Positions 1 through 11,489 of a DNA stretch of 64,000 bases are shown one piece after another. Source of the DNA: Erinaceus europaeus (Eukaryota; Chordata; Mammalia; Eulipotyphla; Erinaceidae); assembly GCF_950295315.1 (NCBI RefSeq), contig NC_080170.1, positions 92,054,054-92,118,053 of the forward strand, in the 5' to 3' direction. How positions within the stretch are numbered: position 1 is the stretch's first letter; every line of letters begins with the position of its first letter. The position numbers and the translations under genes were made by a program. The notes beneath the pieces were generated by a model. That model was not told the DNA's origin. It searched no databases and was given only the letters and a program-made list of their open reading frames with translations.

Positions 1-57
1 GGGTCCTTGTGCATTGTAATACACGCGCTCAACCAGGTGCGCCACCACCCGGCCCCC
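1..57 (-). mobile_element. SINE-A, 5' head only (cut by window edge)
   Basis: Read on the minus strand this is the tRNA-like head of SINE-A: GGCCGGGTGGTGGCGCACCT, then a region matching the B box of a Pol III promoter. The body and tail lie outside the window. Confidence 0.85.
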
Positions 58-510
58 ATTTTAAACTTTTATTCATGAAAAGTGTAAGCATGAACACAGA
101 GAGGAGCATAGACAAAATGTCAGTATAGCAAGGATGCTAGGCTCTTTATTCTTTCTAAGGGCTTGCAAGTCACTTCCTTTCTAAGTCATATCTACACTTA
201 TTACAATTTCTAGGCATCCTTAATTTTTCCTTTTATCTTTTAGGTGAGGACACATTGCAATGTGTGAAACCTACCTGGTGTGCCACCACCAAACTTTATA
301 AACATTACTTATAATATATCCTAATAATCTGACATTCCCTAGGTTTCATGTTTGTGTTGTTAGGGGAAGGCGAGGAACAGAAGAACCTATACCATAGTTC
401 CACTGGAACCCAGAACTTTTGTGACCAGGAACCTGTATTTCTGCCCTGTCACTGAAAGCAAGGAGAATTTAGATGGCATCTGAGGAAGTCAGGCCCTTGT
501 TTTCCTCACC
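58..510. other. Unique AT-rich DNA, no gene seen
   Basis: No ORF, RNA gene or recognisable repeat of quality. Around 240-292 a weak match to the minus-strand SINE-A head (ending CTGGTGTGCCACCACC) may be an old degenerate copy. Confidence 0.5.
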
Positions 511-600
511 TGCTCATGAAGCCCCCCCCCCTTTTGCAGATAGGGACCCAGTTCATGCCCTAGGTCTCTATCTGCAAAGGGGGGGGGGGCTTCATGAGCA
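511..600. repeat. 33 bp inverted repeat around a 24 bp loop
   Basis: The arms at 511-543 and 568-600 are complementary at 32 of 33 positions, including a C10 tract facing a G11 tract. The outer part of each arm is the SINE-A body motif (CTTCATGAGCAGTGAAGCAGG type) in opposite directions, so this is a SINE folded back on itself. The loop is 544-567. Confidence 0.9.
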
Positions 601-760
601 GTGAAGCAGGTCTGTAGGTATCTCTCTATTCCTATCTCTCCCTACCCCGTCAATTTTTCTTTTTCCTATCAAATAAAATATGGTGAAAAAGAAAAGAAAA
701 AAATGGCTGTAGGGAGCAGTGGATTGCTGGCATTAAACCTCAGAAATAGCCCTGATGGTA
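572..760 (+). mobile_element. SINE-A body with 3' tail module, head replaced
   Basis: From CTTCATGAGCAGTGAAGCAGG it follows the SINE body (TCTCTCTATTCC, TATCAAATAAAAT). The tail module at 704-760 (GGAGCAGTGGATTGCTGG...AATAGCCCTGATGG) is the one seen on longer SINE-B copies. The usual tRNA-like head is missing and replaced by the left arm of the inverted repeat at 511-600. Confidence 0.75.
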
Positions 761-788
761 AGGAGAGAGAGAGAGAGAAAGAGAGAGA

Positions 789-830
<42 letters not shown>
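761..830. repeat. (GA)n microsatellite
   Basis: Nearly pure GA with a few AA and GG interruptions, directly after the SINE tail, so it probably grew from that tail. Open frames across it on both strands (Arg/Glu runs, or Leu/Ser on the reverse) are artefacts. Confidence 0.95.
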
Positions 831-834
<4 letters not shown>

Positions 835-939
835 TAGATGAGCTCGTTCTGATGACTACAAAAATTCATAAATGTGTATCTTTTCTGTAATCAAATTTTA
901 TTTTTTACAATTTTTGCCCCTTTTTTAAATAGTGCGCGA

Positions 940-951
940 ACACACACACAT

Positions 952-999
<48 letters not shown>
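940..999. repeat. (CA)n microsatellite
   Basis: About 30 CA units with one TG interruption near 950. Confidence 0.97.
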
Positions 1000-1001
<2 letters not shown>

Positions 1002-3509
1002 TTGTTGTTAATGTAACAAATCCAAAAAAGAGTCATTGACCAATGGAGGATGGCAGGGGTAATAACCCTTAAATCATCACACCCCCCCTTCCCTAAGTAG
1101 GGGAAAGAAGGTAATAATTCTTTAAGCACACTCCCACTCCCATGTCTTTTCTTACTTTTTTTGTAATCCCCTACCCAAAGTGCAAGTCTGTGCATTTTTG
1201 GGGGGACAATATTCTGAAAATCCATCCTAACAGCCAGGTATTATCTGCTGTCACTGCTCAGCCAGGATTTTGCAGAGTTGCAAAGTATACAGTATACGTA
1301 GATCAGGTGTCAGGGCGATCCTTTCTTCTTTGGCCCAGGCCTGTGTGAGGGCCTATAGGGCTACTGTTTACCTCACTGTTTCTAGGAGATGCAGGCAGGA
1401 TGTCACCACGAGATGCAAAGAGACCCAAGTGTCTCCCTCATAATGTCTGGTTCATTACAAAGAATAGAAAGATCAGGCATCATATACTTTATTTAGGAAA
1501 ATTAAGACATAGCCTAAGTGCACACCTTCACAGGTCATTTGGTGAAAATGGCCACTCACTATTTGATTTATGTTAATCTCTTTATACCCCAACCTGTTTA
1601 CCTGGAGTAAACTTTTCATTGGTCTTTTAAAATGACATAACTCCTCTCTATTGGTCCTCTCCTCAAATTGCATCCTTTCAAAGGTTCCCCTTCTTTTTCT
1701 TTTCTAAGACCATGTCTACTGTTATTCCCATTCTGGAATTTTTATAGACAGAGACCAAAACTAACTAGTAGGTTCATTTTGTAATGTCATGTCTTGCCCT
1801 ATTTTTTCCTCTAACAGAACCAGCCACATTGTTGCATTATTTTGAATATAACTGTGTCAAGACAACGCTTTACAAATAACTTTATTATACTAGATTTGTG
1901 AAATAATATACTTGGATAGTGCGCTACTTTGCCATGTGTGCAACCCAGGTTCTAGTGAGCACCTATTACATTCAAGGAAACTTGAGTGCTGTGGTTTCTT
2001 TCACTCTCTACCTTCACTGTCTATATCTAAAAACAAACAAGAAAATACCATTGTACTATTTTGACATCACCTGTAATTTCTGTGGTCTGCAATTAACAAG
2101 AGATGTGGTACAGATTCCCTCAAAGAACATCTCTTCTACTGGTAACTTTCAAATGAGAGTTGTTGATCATTAACCAGATCTCATACTTGAGGACTCTGTC
2201 CAAAGACAAGCTCTCATAGAAATTCCAAAGCAGTGAGAATCTTTCCAGAATGTAGTCTAAGGATAGACAACTGAGGACTCCTTAACAGTATGACAGTAAC
2301 CCAGCTCTAATGCCACTTGATAGCCTTAGTCTCAATGCAAGAGTTTAAAATACACCGAAAGTATTCTTGGTATTTAGCTGCCACCTTCCAAAATTACTGG
2401 CTACAGTACTGGAGGGCATCATGTTAGTGAATGCTTATAGCTAGAAAAAAAAATGTGACATTCATTTCCATATCACCCATAAGACTTTACTACTTGGACT
2501 TAGAAACACATAAAATAAATATTTGTAAAACAAAAAAAGGATGAAATTTGTGGGTAGTTCTGTAATTTCAGATGTGGTGTATAGGTGCTCAGGAACTGAA
2601 TTACAAATAAAAGAGCAGGGGGAAAAAAAACACCTGAGTGTCAGTTTAAAAGGCATTATGCTAATAAGAGCCAAATTCCTTCTTTGATATTTTCAGACTT
2701 GCTGAGTAAATAACTTATAAACTTCCTATAATGATTATATGTATGCTACCAGTGTGTCTCCCTGTCTGACCTATTTTACTGGATGCATCAGAGTTGGAAA
2801 GATCTGTGCCAAAGCACCAGCATCCCAGCTAGCTCTCCCATCTTTGTATTTATACCATACATGCAGTGCATGGTCAGTATCTGTTTCAGTAGACTAAAAC
2901 AATATCTCGCTTGAATTCTGCTTAAGTAGTATGGTTTTTCCATATTTTTTCTTTTTTTTTTTTGTCTTTTATTTTTCTTTAGCCAACCCCACACCCCAAA
3001 TGTGTGTCTTGGAAATCTTCAATTCTCACTTAAAGTGAGGTGAAAAATATCTTCAAGTAAAACATTTAAGCTCAAATGCTTAATAAATAGCATAGGCAAT
3101 GAATAAGCAAGTCCTTAAGAGTAAAATGTCCCAGACTGGTTTCCACTAAAAGGGATCAAAGATTTATCACCTCCTCTTCTCTGAATATCTTTTTAGCAAA
3201 GGGTCTAATTTCATTAGAGTGGCCCTGGGGGCAGAATAAAGATTACTTTGAGATAAGTCTTCACCTTGGAAGAACTGGTCTTAGTGGAGAGCAAAACTCA
3301 AGTCCATTTTTTTTTGGTGTTTTTATTTTTATTTTTTGGTTACCCAACTTTCATTCTGAGCTATTTCCATTATTCTCTCAAAGATGGCATTGTTTGGGAA
3401 CCCTCTCATTCTTCCTTATAGAAAAGGTAGATTTGTGGTTTTATGCCTCATATCATCATGCACGAATGAACTGATATTCCATTTCTTTCTCCCAAAGTCC
3501 TCTGCATCA
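1000..3509. other. 2.5 kb without recognisable gene or repeat
   Basis: Mostly AT-rich unique DNA. ORFs are short (under 110 codons), lack a family signature and sit in low-complexity context. No splice-framed exon stands out. Confidence 0.5.
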
Positions 3510-4565
3510 AAAAGTCTTTTAAAGATGGATAAGGGTAAGAATCAGGCATACTTTAATGATGAATCTTTTGGTTACTACCAGGCAATCTCATCATCTGGAG
3601 CCCTAGGCAGGGAATTCCCATATAGATATAATGGGTTTAAACCTTTAACAGATCTTTCCTTCCACCACTGGTGATCATCTTCATCAGAAATTGCATCATG
3701 GACCCTCCTATGTAATAATGGTAAGGACTGCCCCATCCCTTGATGCCACTCAAGGAGGACAGGTCCTGAAATGAGTGCAGCCTAGAATGTTCCTAGCTAA
3801 GACCACAGAATGCAAGCTCAGACCTACAGGGATACAAAGGTTATACAGGCTCCTATGCTGAATACAAGGCCCAGACAGATCAGTGGGGATTATAGTTAGT
3901 GGTATTTAAATATTTTCCCATATTTGGGAACTACTTTTTTCCCTGATCCAGCTCTCTAGTCCTATTTCCAACTCTGAGACCATATCCTTAGACAGTACCT
4001 TGAGTCTATCTGCATGTTGTCTGAGGGGCTCAGTCAAAAGCTAGTAAAGTCATGGGCCTCTTGGAATATACCTAAAATAGGCTTCTTAGCTTCCTCCAAA
4101 ATAAAGTCCTCAAATATCATCTGCTATATTCTTAACTTTAGGTTCCTGATTAGTAAGCAATTTGTTCTGCTTTATATCTTAATACTTTTTCAGCCACTAA
4201 GTTGCAGATGCTACCATTATGGCCAACCTGACTTCTCTGGGCAGAGGACCTCACCAGTGAGTACTGGGTACCTACCTCCCCAGAGCCCTACTCCATTAGG
4301 AAAGACAGAAACAGTCCAGTCCAGGAATATGGATCAACCTGCCAATGCCCATGTTCAACAGAGAAGCGATTACATAAGCCAGACCTTTCACCTTCTGCAC
4401 CCCATAATGATCCTGGGTCCATACCCCCAGAGAGATAAAGAATAGAAAAGCTTCCAATGGAGGGCATGGGATATGGAGTTCTGGTGGTAAGAAATGTGTG
4501 GAATTGTACCCCTCCTATCCTATGGTCTTGTTGATCATTATTAAATCAAACAATCAATCAATAAA
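3510..4565 (+). mobile_element. L1 3' UTR, older copy, plus strand
   Basis: Matches, in order, pieces of the 3' UTR seen elsewhere in the window: GGATAAGGGTAAGA, then ATGATGAATC, the GGGAATTCCCATATAGATAT block, then CAGAGAAGCGATTACATAAG and GAATTGTACCCCTCCTATCC. It ends in an A-rich tail near 4555-4565. It holds a 143-codon ORF at 4014-4445 with no meaning of its own, because the same stretch in other copies is not open. Confidence 0.8.
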
Positions 4566-4569
4566 AAAG

Positions 4570-5496
4570 GTCTAACCAGAAACTTAAAACTTATAGAAGA
4601 AAATGTCAGTGAAAATTTTCAGGACTTTCACATCAAAGATATATTTGGAGACTCATCCCCTGGGCATGGGAAATGAAAAAAAGAGTAAATTAATGGGATT
4701 TCATGAAACTAAAAAGCTTCTATACATTGAAAGTAAACTACACAATGATAAAAAGGCAACCAAGTAAATGGGAGAAGGTGTTTTCAAATCACACATCAGT
4801 TAAGTGACATATCAAACGTCTATACAGAATTGCTACAGATCTACAAAAGAAGCATATTTTCTAAAGAAGTGATATGCATGACCCACAGTCGCATGCAAAA
4901 ATGCTCCACTTTGCTTATTATTAGAAAAATGCAAATTAAAACAGCACTCAGATACCATCTTTTACCTGAGAGAATGGCTTCCATCAACAAACCAGGAAAT
5001 AATAGGCATTGGTGAGGTGGAGAAAAGGGAACTCAGCTTCACTGCTGGTGGGAATGCAAACTGGTACAACTCCTTTGGAAGACTGTATAGAGAGTTCTTA
5101 AACAAATAAAAGTGGAATTGCATTATAATTCAGCAATGCCATTCTTGACCATTTATCCAGTGGACACTCAAACCCTAATTCGAAGGGACATAAGCACCCC
5201 TATGTTCATAGCTGCAATATTCACATTAGCCAAAGAGTGGAAGTGGCTTAAATCCCCATCATCAGATGGCTGGCTAAAGAAAACATAGGATATATATTCT
5301 ATGTAATAAAATTCTGCAATCAAAAAAGATGATGTTGTGTCCTTTAGGACAAAATGGATGGAACTGACAGTGAGTAAGTAAAGAGATTAAAGACAACTAC
5401 CAGATGGCTTCACTCATATTTGAAATCTAAGAGATCCGATCTGCATGATTTACACTTACTTGCAAAAAAAAAAAAATCCAAACAAAATAGAAGCAA
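4570..5496 (+). mobile_element. L1 ORF2 3' portion, degenerate
   Basis: It carries the conserved end of mammalian L1 ORF2: GGGAATGCAAACTGGTACAA at about 5050, the block encoding the Pro-rich LLTIYPVDTQTL-like stretch, ATGTTCATAGCTGCAATATT at 5201-5220, and GGACAAAATGGATGGAACTG at 5348. Stops and frameshifts interrupt every frame, so it is dead. It abuts the 3' end of another L1 at 4565 and is interrupted by a SINE at 5509. Confidence 0.88.
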
Positions 5497-5508
5497 ACAA
5501 ACTGTGAT

Positions 5509-5787
5509 ATATTTTTTATTTTTTCCCCTTTTTGTTGCCCTTGTTGTTTTTCATTGTTGTTGTCATTATTGTTGTTGTTGTTGATGTCGTCGTTATTGGA
5601 GAGACATGGAGAGAGGAGGGGAAGATGGAGAGGGAGAGAGAAAGATAGACATCTGCAGACCTGCTTCACTGCTTGTGAAATGACTCCCCTACAGGTGGGG
5701 AGCCCGGGTCTTGAACCGGGATCCTTACACTGGTCCTTGTGCTTTGCGCCAAGTGCACTTAACACACTGTGCTACTGCCTGACTACC
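5509..5787 (-). mobile_element. SINE-B inserted in L1
   Basis: A full SINE-B on the minus strand: T-rich and GTTGTT-rich tail at left, body with GACCTGCTTCACTGCTTG, and head ending GCTACTGCCTGACTACC. Flanking 12 bp TSDs ACAAACTGTRAT at 5497-5508 and 5788-5799 show it inserted into the surrounding L1 and give exact ends. Confidence 0.95.
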
Positions 5788-5935
5788 ACAAACTGTAATA
5801 ATTATGAGAACTATGGTGGTTATCTTTGGGAGGTAGGAGGATGGGGATACAGAACTTTGGTGGTGGATGTAGTACGGAGCTATATACATTGAAATCTTAT
5901 AATCTTGTTAATAACAAAAATATTTTTTAAAAAAA
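5788..5935 (+). mobile_element. L1 3' end, continuation after the SINE
   Basis: AACTATGGTGGTTATC, GGGGATACAGAACTTTGGTG and the ATCTTGTTAATAACAAAAA end match the 3' termini of other L1 copies here. It continues the element that starts at 4570. Confidence 0.8.
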
Positions 5936-6143
5936 TGAGCTCTAAGACCATGTGGAAAATTACTCAGATTTTTTATCTCCTCTTTATACAGGAAATATAC
6001 ATGCTATAGATATATTTCTCTTTATGTTAACTATTATGAATCTGCCTCCTTGTTTTGTTATTTGTATGTTCTTGATGTAGAGGGATACAGGGTGATTTCT
6101 TTACATTTTCATACCATATTCATACATTCTTTTCCATTAACTG

Positions 6144-6196
<53 letters not shown>
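6144..6196. repeat. (AC)n microsatellite
   Basis: About 26 uninterrupted AC units followed by a short GAGA-rich stretch. Confidence 0.97.
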
Positions 6197-6198
<2 letters not shown>

Positions 6199-6199
6199 A

Positions 6200-7735
6200 T
6201 GTATATGGAGGATAACAGAGAGGGAGAAAGAAAGAGAGAGATATGCTTGAGTATGCAGTGTTGCTCTAAGTAAGGAGTGAACATGAAGAAACAGGGTGAG
6301 TGGGACTGCTGTATAACAAAAGCAATAATGCCAGCCTCAATAACATTACTCAGACTGTAGCTGGATTCATTTTTCAGTGGAAGACTTTATGTATTCAAAG
6401 CAGCAGTAGGCATTTAATTGTGACATTTCCTCTAGGTAGCGTTTCATGTGAAGCTTATTAAATGCTTTCTCATAGTAGAAATGTGATGAAGGTAGTTACA
6501 GTTCTCAGCCCTACTTTCTACATAGATAATAAAACACTGATATTAAACTATAATAAAGAAAATGATGAAACTAAAACCAGCATTTAATAGTCTTGTGACC
6601 AAGCCCATGGAAAATAATAATTTCACAGATGGAAAGTCAAATAAATTTTAACCAAACACCTCAGTGCATAGTAGAAATGTGAAATTATTAGGTCATAATA
6701 TAGTTTTAGAGGATGCGTATTTTTATTTTTCAATTTCGCAGACATAGTGTCCTGTTTTTCTGGTAGCCAAGTTGATGTGAAAGCTTTAGGAAAACAAACT
6801 GCTTTAGTCTTCCACTGAGGTGCTTATGCATACAAGGACAAAGCTGCATTTTCTTTATTTTTCTGGGTCTCTTGTTCTCAGTTTAATTTTTGACCTTCTT
6901 ACTTTAAAAAAAGGTATCTTCTTATCTGAAGCTATAATGAAATAATTGTTCCTTTTTTTTTAATAACCATAAGCAACCCTGTAAGGAAAATCTATGTAAG
7001 GAAATCTTCTTTGGTGACTCAGTCCATACATTCTATTTATCTTTTATGAACTACTAAAGAGGAGGTTCCATAATTCTCTTCAGTCTCATGCTCCCTTACT
7101 TTTCCCACCTATCTAGATCCTCAGCCTTGAGTCACAGAGACCTGACATTCAGATACCTGCCCTCATATTCCTTCATTTCTGTTCTCCTCTTATCACTGCA
7201 CTTCTTTCCTGTCTCCATTTTTTAATATGGAACTGAACTTTAGACAAAGTCGATAAATTGAAACTTATTTAAATTAGGAAGACTTCTCAGAATTTAATAC
7301 AAAAATAGCATAAAATGAGCATAATTTTTAAACTGTTGAATGTCACTTGTATCCAAACTGGTACTAGGTTTATGGGATCTGGCCTCAAGTTGGAGAGGAA
7401 ATAGACCTGTGATTTTAGTGTGGTCTTAGTTAGTCTCAAGTTTTTCTGCATTTAGTTGTTTGATGATTCTAATAAATGTTGTCATAGGGTCAATAATTGT
7501 TCCTTACTAGATATATAGTTTTGCCCTACAAAAGTATCTCTTGGCCAGTTGTACAGTTTTTCTTTTAAAGCTTATCAAGGGGTAACAATAATGCTGATAC
7601 TCTCTCAGAAGAGATTTAAAAAGATGGAAGAATATGTCTTACTTTCTTTTATATAGTTAATTGAGTGGATAGAGTAATTGAGAGAAAATAAGTAAAGGGT
7701 AGGAGAGGAGAATGTCTAAGTCTAAGAAATAAATA
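6200..7735. other. 1.5 kb unique AT-rich DNA, nothing recognised
   Basis: No ORF above 60 codons, no RNA gene and no clear mobile element. Confidence 0.5.
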
Positions 7736-7739
7736 TATG

Positions 7740-8110
7740 ATTAGAGAATCTATGATTCCTTCTTTGGAATATTTTATTAGAATTCCAGGCTTACTAGGTC
7801 AAAATATAATAATGGAGCACTGTTAAGTACATTTACCATGAGACATATAATTACTCCTTGCTTATGGATACATGTACACATGTGCCCAGTACTCTAGGCC
7901 CTATCCTGTATCTAGTATCTGTAACTTTGTTAGCAAATGTGAAATGGAAGTAGGTAGTCCCATGTCTTGGAAAGATCTCACCAGATTAGAAGAGTTGGGA
8001 GGTTAACATTTTGTGCTTGTCATCTCTGGAGACTATCTGCAATAACAAGTAGCAACATAATGTGACATGGTGGCACTGGTGACACTGATTTAGTTGAGGT
8101 CCACAGAGGC
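7740..8110 (-). mobile_element. L1 3' UTR middle segment, diverged
   Basis: The stretch TTATGGATACATGTACACAT, then CTAGTATCTGTAACTTTGTTAG, AAAGATCTCACCAGATTAG and the GACACATGGTGGCACTGGTG-like block align with the middle of the minus-strand L1 3' UTR at 50640-50900. Ends are approximate. Confidence 0.65.
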
Positions 8111-8386
8111 AGTATAACAGGCTAAGGTATCAGAGAGAAGAAACATCAATAAATATGAGCAAAGACACAGAGGCTTCAAGAATAGGAGAAATATAGATCT
8201 TAAAGAGAATGGGAGGGGTCCCTTGTAGTCTTATAAAGAGTTTAAAATGGCAATAGTTAATTATTATTATAACCAACTTAGTTGGGAACTTGTTTTTCTT
8301 TGAAAATTCAATGGTTAATAGTTACTGTAATATATTTGACTTCACTATGCTTTATGTCATTTAAGAATATCTACTAATAACAGTAT

Positions 8387-8678
8387 TTAAAAAATATATT
8401 TATTTATTTATTCCCTTTTGTTGCCCTTTCTGCTTTATTGTTGCATTTATTATTGTTGTTGTTATTGATGTCATCACTGTTGGATAGGACAGAGAGAAAT
8501 GGAAAGAGGAGGGGAAGACAGAGAGAAGGAGAGAAAAATAGACACCTGCAGACCTGCTTCACCACTTGTGAAGCAACACCCCTGCAGGTGGGGAGCCAGG
8601 GCTAGAACCGGGATCCTTACGCTGGTCCTTGCACTTTGCAACACGTGCGCTAAACCAGCTGCGCTACTGCCCAACTGT
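8387..8678 (-). mobile_element. SINE-B
   Basis: A complete minus-strand copy with perfect 13 bp TSDs CTAATAACAGTAT at 8374-8386 and 8679-8691. Its B-box area reads GGGCTAGAACC. Confidence 0.96.
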
Positions 8679-8934
8679 CTAATAACAGTATCTTAGATAC
8701 TGACAGGGCCAAATGGTTTTGATCTATCTGGTCTAAGGGTTACAGCCTCATATATATTTAAAATATATATGTAAAAATAGATTTTTAGATATGCTTAAAC
8801 AATTTGAGCCCAGTGTCAGAATTTGATCATCTTACAAATCTGAAATTTTAAATACTTAGGCTAAAGAAAATATGTATACTCAGAGTTACAATCTAGGCAG
8901 TTAGAGAACTTGTATTAAATATACTTTTATCCCT

Positions 8935-9075
8935 GACATATTGGATTAATAGTAATATATAAGATTATAAGTTGATAGGAATATGATTTCTCACCTTTCC
9001 CACCACCAAAGGTCTGTACACCCCCCACACACTCCTCTAGATAATGTCTACAGTTTTCCATAGTCTTGGATATGG
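8935..9075 (-). mobile_element. L1 3' UTR fragment
   Basis: ATAAGATTATAAGTTGATAG followed by CCCACCACCAAAGGTCTGTA matches the block just downstream of the L1 ORF2 stop in the better copies (51290-51350, 62275-62345). Confidence 0.7.
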
Positions 9076-9156
9076 GTTGACTCGTTTGTTTGTTTTTGTT
9101 CATATTTGTGTGCTTACTTCTCTATTTTCCAAATGTGTGGTTTAAAGGGAAATGTA

Positions 9157-9312
9157 TTACCTGGGAGATGAAGTGGATAAAGCAGTGAACTCTCAAGCAT
9201 GAGTTTCTGAGTTTGATTTCTGGCATTGCTTGTACCAAAGAGAGGTTTTAGCTCTCTCTCTCTTTCTCTATTCCAGTATCTCTAGTAAATAAGTAAATAA
9301 ACTTTTTTAAGA
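9157..9312 (+). mobile_element. SINE-C, old copy
   Basis: GATGAAGTGGATAAAGCAGTG, then ACTCTCAAGCATGAGTTTCT and a tail AGTAAATAAGTAAATAAA. It is a diverged version of the SINE-C at 38456. Confidence 0.75.
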
Positions 9313-9667
9313 AGAGATTTTTTTCTTTGGAGGTTACAAGTACAAGATCAACATGTCTGTTGAGTTGTTCTGATTATGACTTACCCCTCCCTCTTGCCCC
9401 CTGTAGCCTGTAGGTGACCATTTTCTCTTGGTGAAACATAAAACAAAAAAATTAGAACTTTTGATGTGGTCCACATGAAAATTCTGTTGTGTTTTCATAA
9501 TAGTCCTCCCTCTGTTTTTAGACTAGATGTTTTATGTGGATTTATTTCCAAGGCTCCAGATTCACAACTTTTATCTAAAGACTATTGAGTTCATAAGTGT
9601 TTTAACATTTTTATACTTTGAATTCTTTAGTCCTAAAGTTTTCATTTTTAAATAGCTTTTTTCTTTT

Positions 9668-9917
9668 AAAAATATTTATTTATTTATTTATTCCTTTTTG
9701 TTGTTTTATTGTTGTAGTTATTGTTGTCATTGGATAGGACAGAGAGAAATGGAGAGAGAAGGGAAAGACAGAGAGGGGAGAGAAAGATAGACACCTATAT
9801 ACCTGCTTCACTGCCTGTGAAGTAACTCCCCTGCAGGTGGGGAGCTGGGATCTCTAGGCAGGTCCATGAGCTTTATGCCACCTGTGCTTTACCCGCTGTG
9901 CTACCGCCCGATTCCCC
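9668..9917 (-). mobile_element. SINE-B, slightly shortened
   Basis: Standard tail, body and head on the minus strand; the spacer region before the B box is shortened. Imperfect TSDs ATAGYTTTTTTCTTTT lie at 9652-9667 and 9918-9932. Confidence 0.9.
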
Positions 9918-9932
9918 ATAGTTTTTTCTTTT

Positions 9933-10147
9933 TTAAAAAAATGTTTTTGTTATCTTCATTTATTTATTGGATAGAGACAGCCAGAAATTGAGAAGAGGAG
10001 AGAAGATAGAGAGAGGCTGAGACACCTGCAGACCTGCTTCATCACTCACAAAGCTTTTCCCCTGCAGATGGTGACCGGAGGCTCGAACCTGGGTCCTTAT
10101 GCACTGTAACATGTGCACTCAACCAGGTGCTCCACCACCTGGTCCCA
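9933..10147 (-). mobile_element. SINE-A
   Basis: Tail ATTTATTTATTGGATAGAGA, body CACCTGCAGACCTGCTTC, B-box region GGCTCGAACCTGGG and head CCAGGTGCTCCACCACCTGG. It lies immediately beside the SINE-B on its left, in the same orientation. Confidence 0.92.
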
Positions 10148-10214
10148 ACAGATTTTTCTTCATAAATATTTTTTAATTTTTTTATTTATTTAAAAAAGGA
10201 GACATTTTTATTAA

Positions 10215-10360
10215 ATTTGTTTAAAGTCAACCTATATCCATGATTATGGGAAAACTATAGTGGTTATATAGAAGGGTAGAAGGGTTGGGCGGGTGGAGCA
10301 CATACCATTGGTGGTGGGAAAGGTGGGAAATTATACTAATAATCTTATAAATCACCCATA
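10215..10360 (+). mobile_element. L1 3' terminal fragment
   Basis: AGTCAACCTATATCCATGAT to CTAATAATCTTATAAATCAC parallels the L1 terminus at 49775-49920 (AGTCAACCCATATCTGTGAC). Confidence 0.75.
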
Positions 10361-10510
10361 TTTTTATTTTTTCATTAGTTATTTAATATTGATTTTAAAA
10401 AGTAGAAAATAACAGGGGTATAATTCAATACCTTCCCCACATCAGCATTCTATGTGTTCTCTTCATTGGAAACTACATTACATCTCCCAAGATCACAAAT
10501 ATAAACTGAT
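10361..10510 (-). mobile_element. Older L1 3' UTR fragment
   Basis: TTATTTAATATTGATTTTAA, then AACAGGGGTATAATTCAATA and CATTGGAAACTAC match the fragments at 18140-18280 and 21535-21690. Confidence 0.7.
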
Positions 10511-10724
10511 AGTTTATAAAATTAAACTGGTAGTTTAATTTTATATTATTTACTATTAAACTATTCTATAATTTTAGGTAAAAGAGTAAAAAGAAACCTA
10601 AAATAGTGCTTTTCCATCTTGCTTAGGCCTTCCTAACTTTTTTTCTGCAATATTTTGCCATCAGGCAATTACTTTCTGTATTTTCTCCAGAAATTTCAGT
10701 TGTAATTAATTGGGAGTCACATTA

Positions 10725-10765
10725 CAGTGACTCAGTCACAATCAGTGACTCAGTCACAATCAGTG
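10725..10765. repeat. 18 bp tandem duplication carrying two TGACTCA motifs
   Basis: The unit CAGTGACTCAGTCACAAT at 10725-10742 is repeated exactly at 10743-10760, followed by a partial CAGTG. Each unit holds TGACTCA (10728-10734, 10746-10752), the AP-1 consensus. Whether it binds anything is unknown. Confidence 0.85.
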
Positions 10766-10844
10766 CAAGCATTGATTGCAGTTGGCAATAAAATTTTTAT
10801 AAATGTAATTTTTAGTGATGACATGATGAACCTAGAATTTGGAA

Positions 10845-11395
10845 TTGTTACTTTTAGCCTACCTGCATGTTAGCTATTGGGCAAAAACTAATGAAGTCTT
10901 GAGCCCCTTGAACCTACATAAAATAGACTTTCTCCTTCTTCCTGCATGAAGACCCTTAGTTTCATGTGCTCTATTTTTACACTTAGGTTCCTATTTATTA
11001 AACTATTTGTATTGCTTTATATCTTACCACCTTTCAGCCACCAAGTTTTAGATGCTACCATAATGCCATCCTGACTTCCCTGGGCAGACAACCTCATCGA
11101 TGTGTACCAGAACCTCACACCTCCAGAGTCCTACCCATCAGGGGAAGACAGAAACAGGCTGGGGGTATGGATCGACCTGCTAACGTCCATGTTTAGCAGA
11201 GAAGCAATTACAGAAGACAGACATTCTATCTTCTGTGTCCCATGAAGAATTTTCATCTATACTACCAGAGAGAGTTAAAGAACAGAGAAACTCCCACTGA
11301 AGGGGATGACATTCAGAACTCTGGTGATAGGAACTTTATGGAATTGTACCCCTGTTATTTTACAGTCTTGTTAGTAATTTTTAAATCACTAATAC
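10845..11395 (+). mobile_element. L1 3' UTR, plus strand
   Basis: TTTCAGCCACCAAGTTTTAG, ATGGATCGACCTGCTAACGT, AGAGAAGCAATTACAGAAGA and GGAATTGTACCCCTGTTATT follow the same order as 4140-4560. The tail is A-rich at 11390-11405. The 75-codon ORF inside it is incidental. Confidence 0.85.
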
Positions 11396-11489
11396 ATTTA
11401 AAAAAATATTTGAAATTTGTTTTTATATTTATGAACATTCAGAGTTTTAAAAATTCTTTTGTTTATTGACAATATAATTACTATTTATT

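Noticed and set aside
601..869. ORFs of 66-78 codons on both strands
   Set aside because: They run through the (GA)n tract and a SINE; the protein is Arg/Glu or Leu/Ser repeats.
4014..4445. 143-codon ORF
   Set aside because: It lies in an L1 3' UTR; homologous stretches at 10845 and 56199 do not keep this frame and show no protein-like conservation.
5427..5892. Overlapping 112-codon ORFs on both strands
   Set aside because: Both read through the SINE-B at 5509-5787 and its L1 flanks.
8474..8696. ORFs with the recurring RHLQTCFT or DTCRPASP peptides, here and at 11602, 23868, 28174, 38604, 39804, 42473
   Set aside because: These peptides are translations of the SINE-B body, which happens to be open in several frames.
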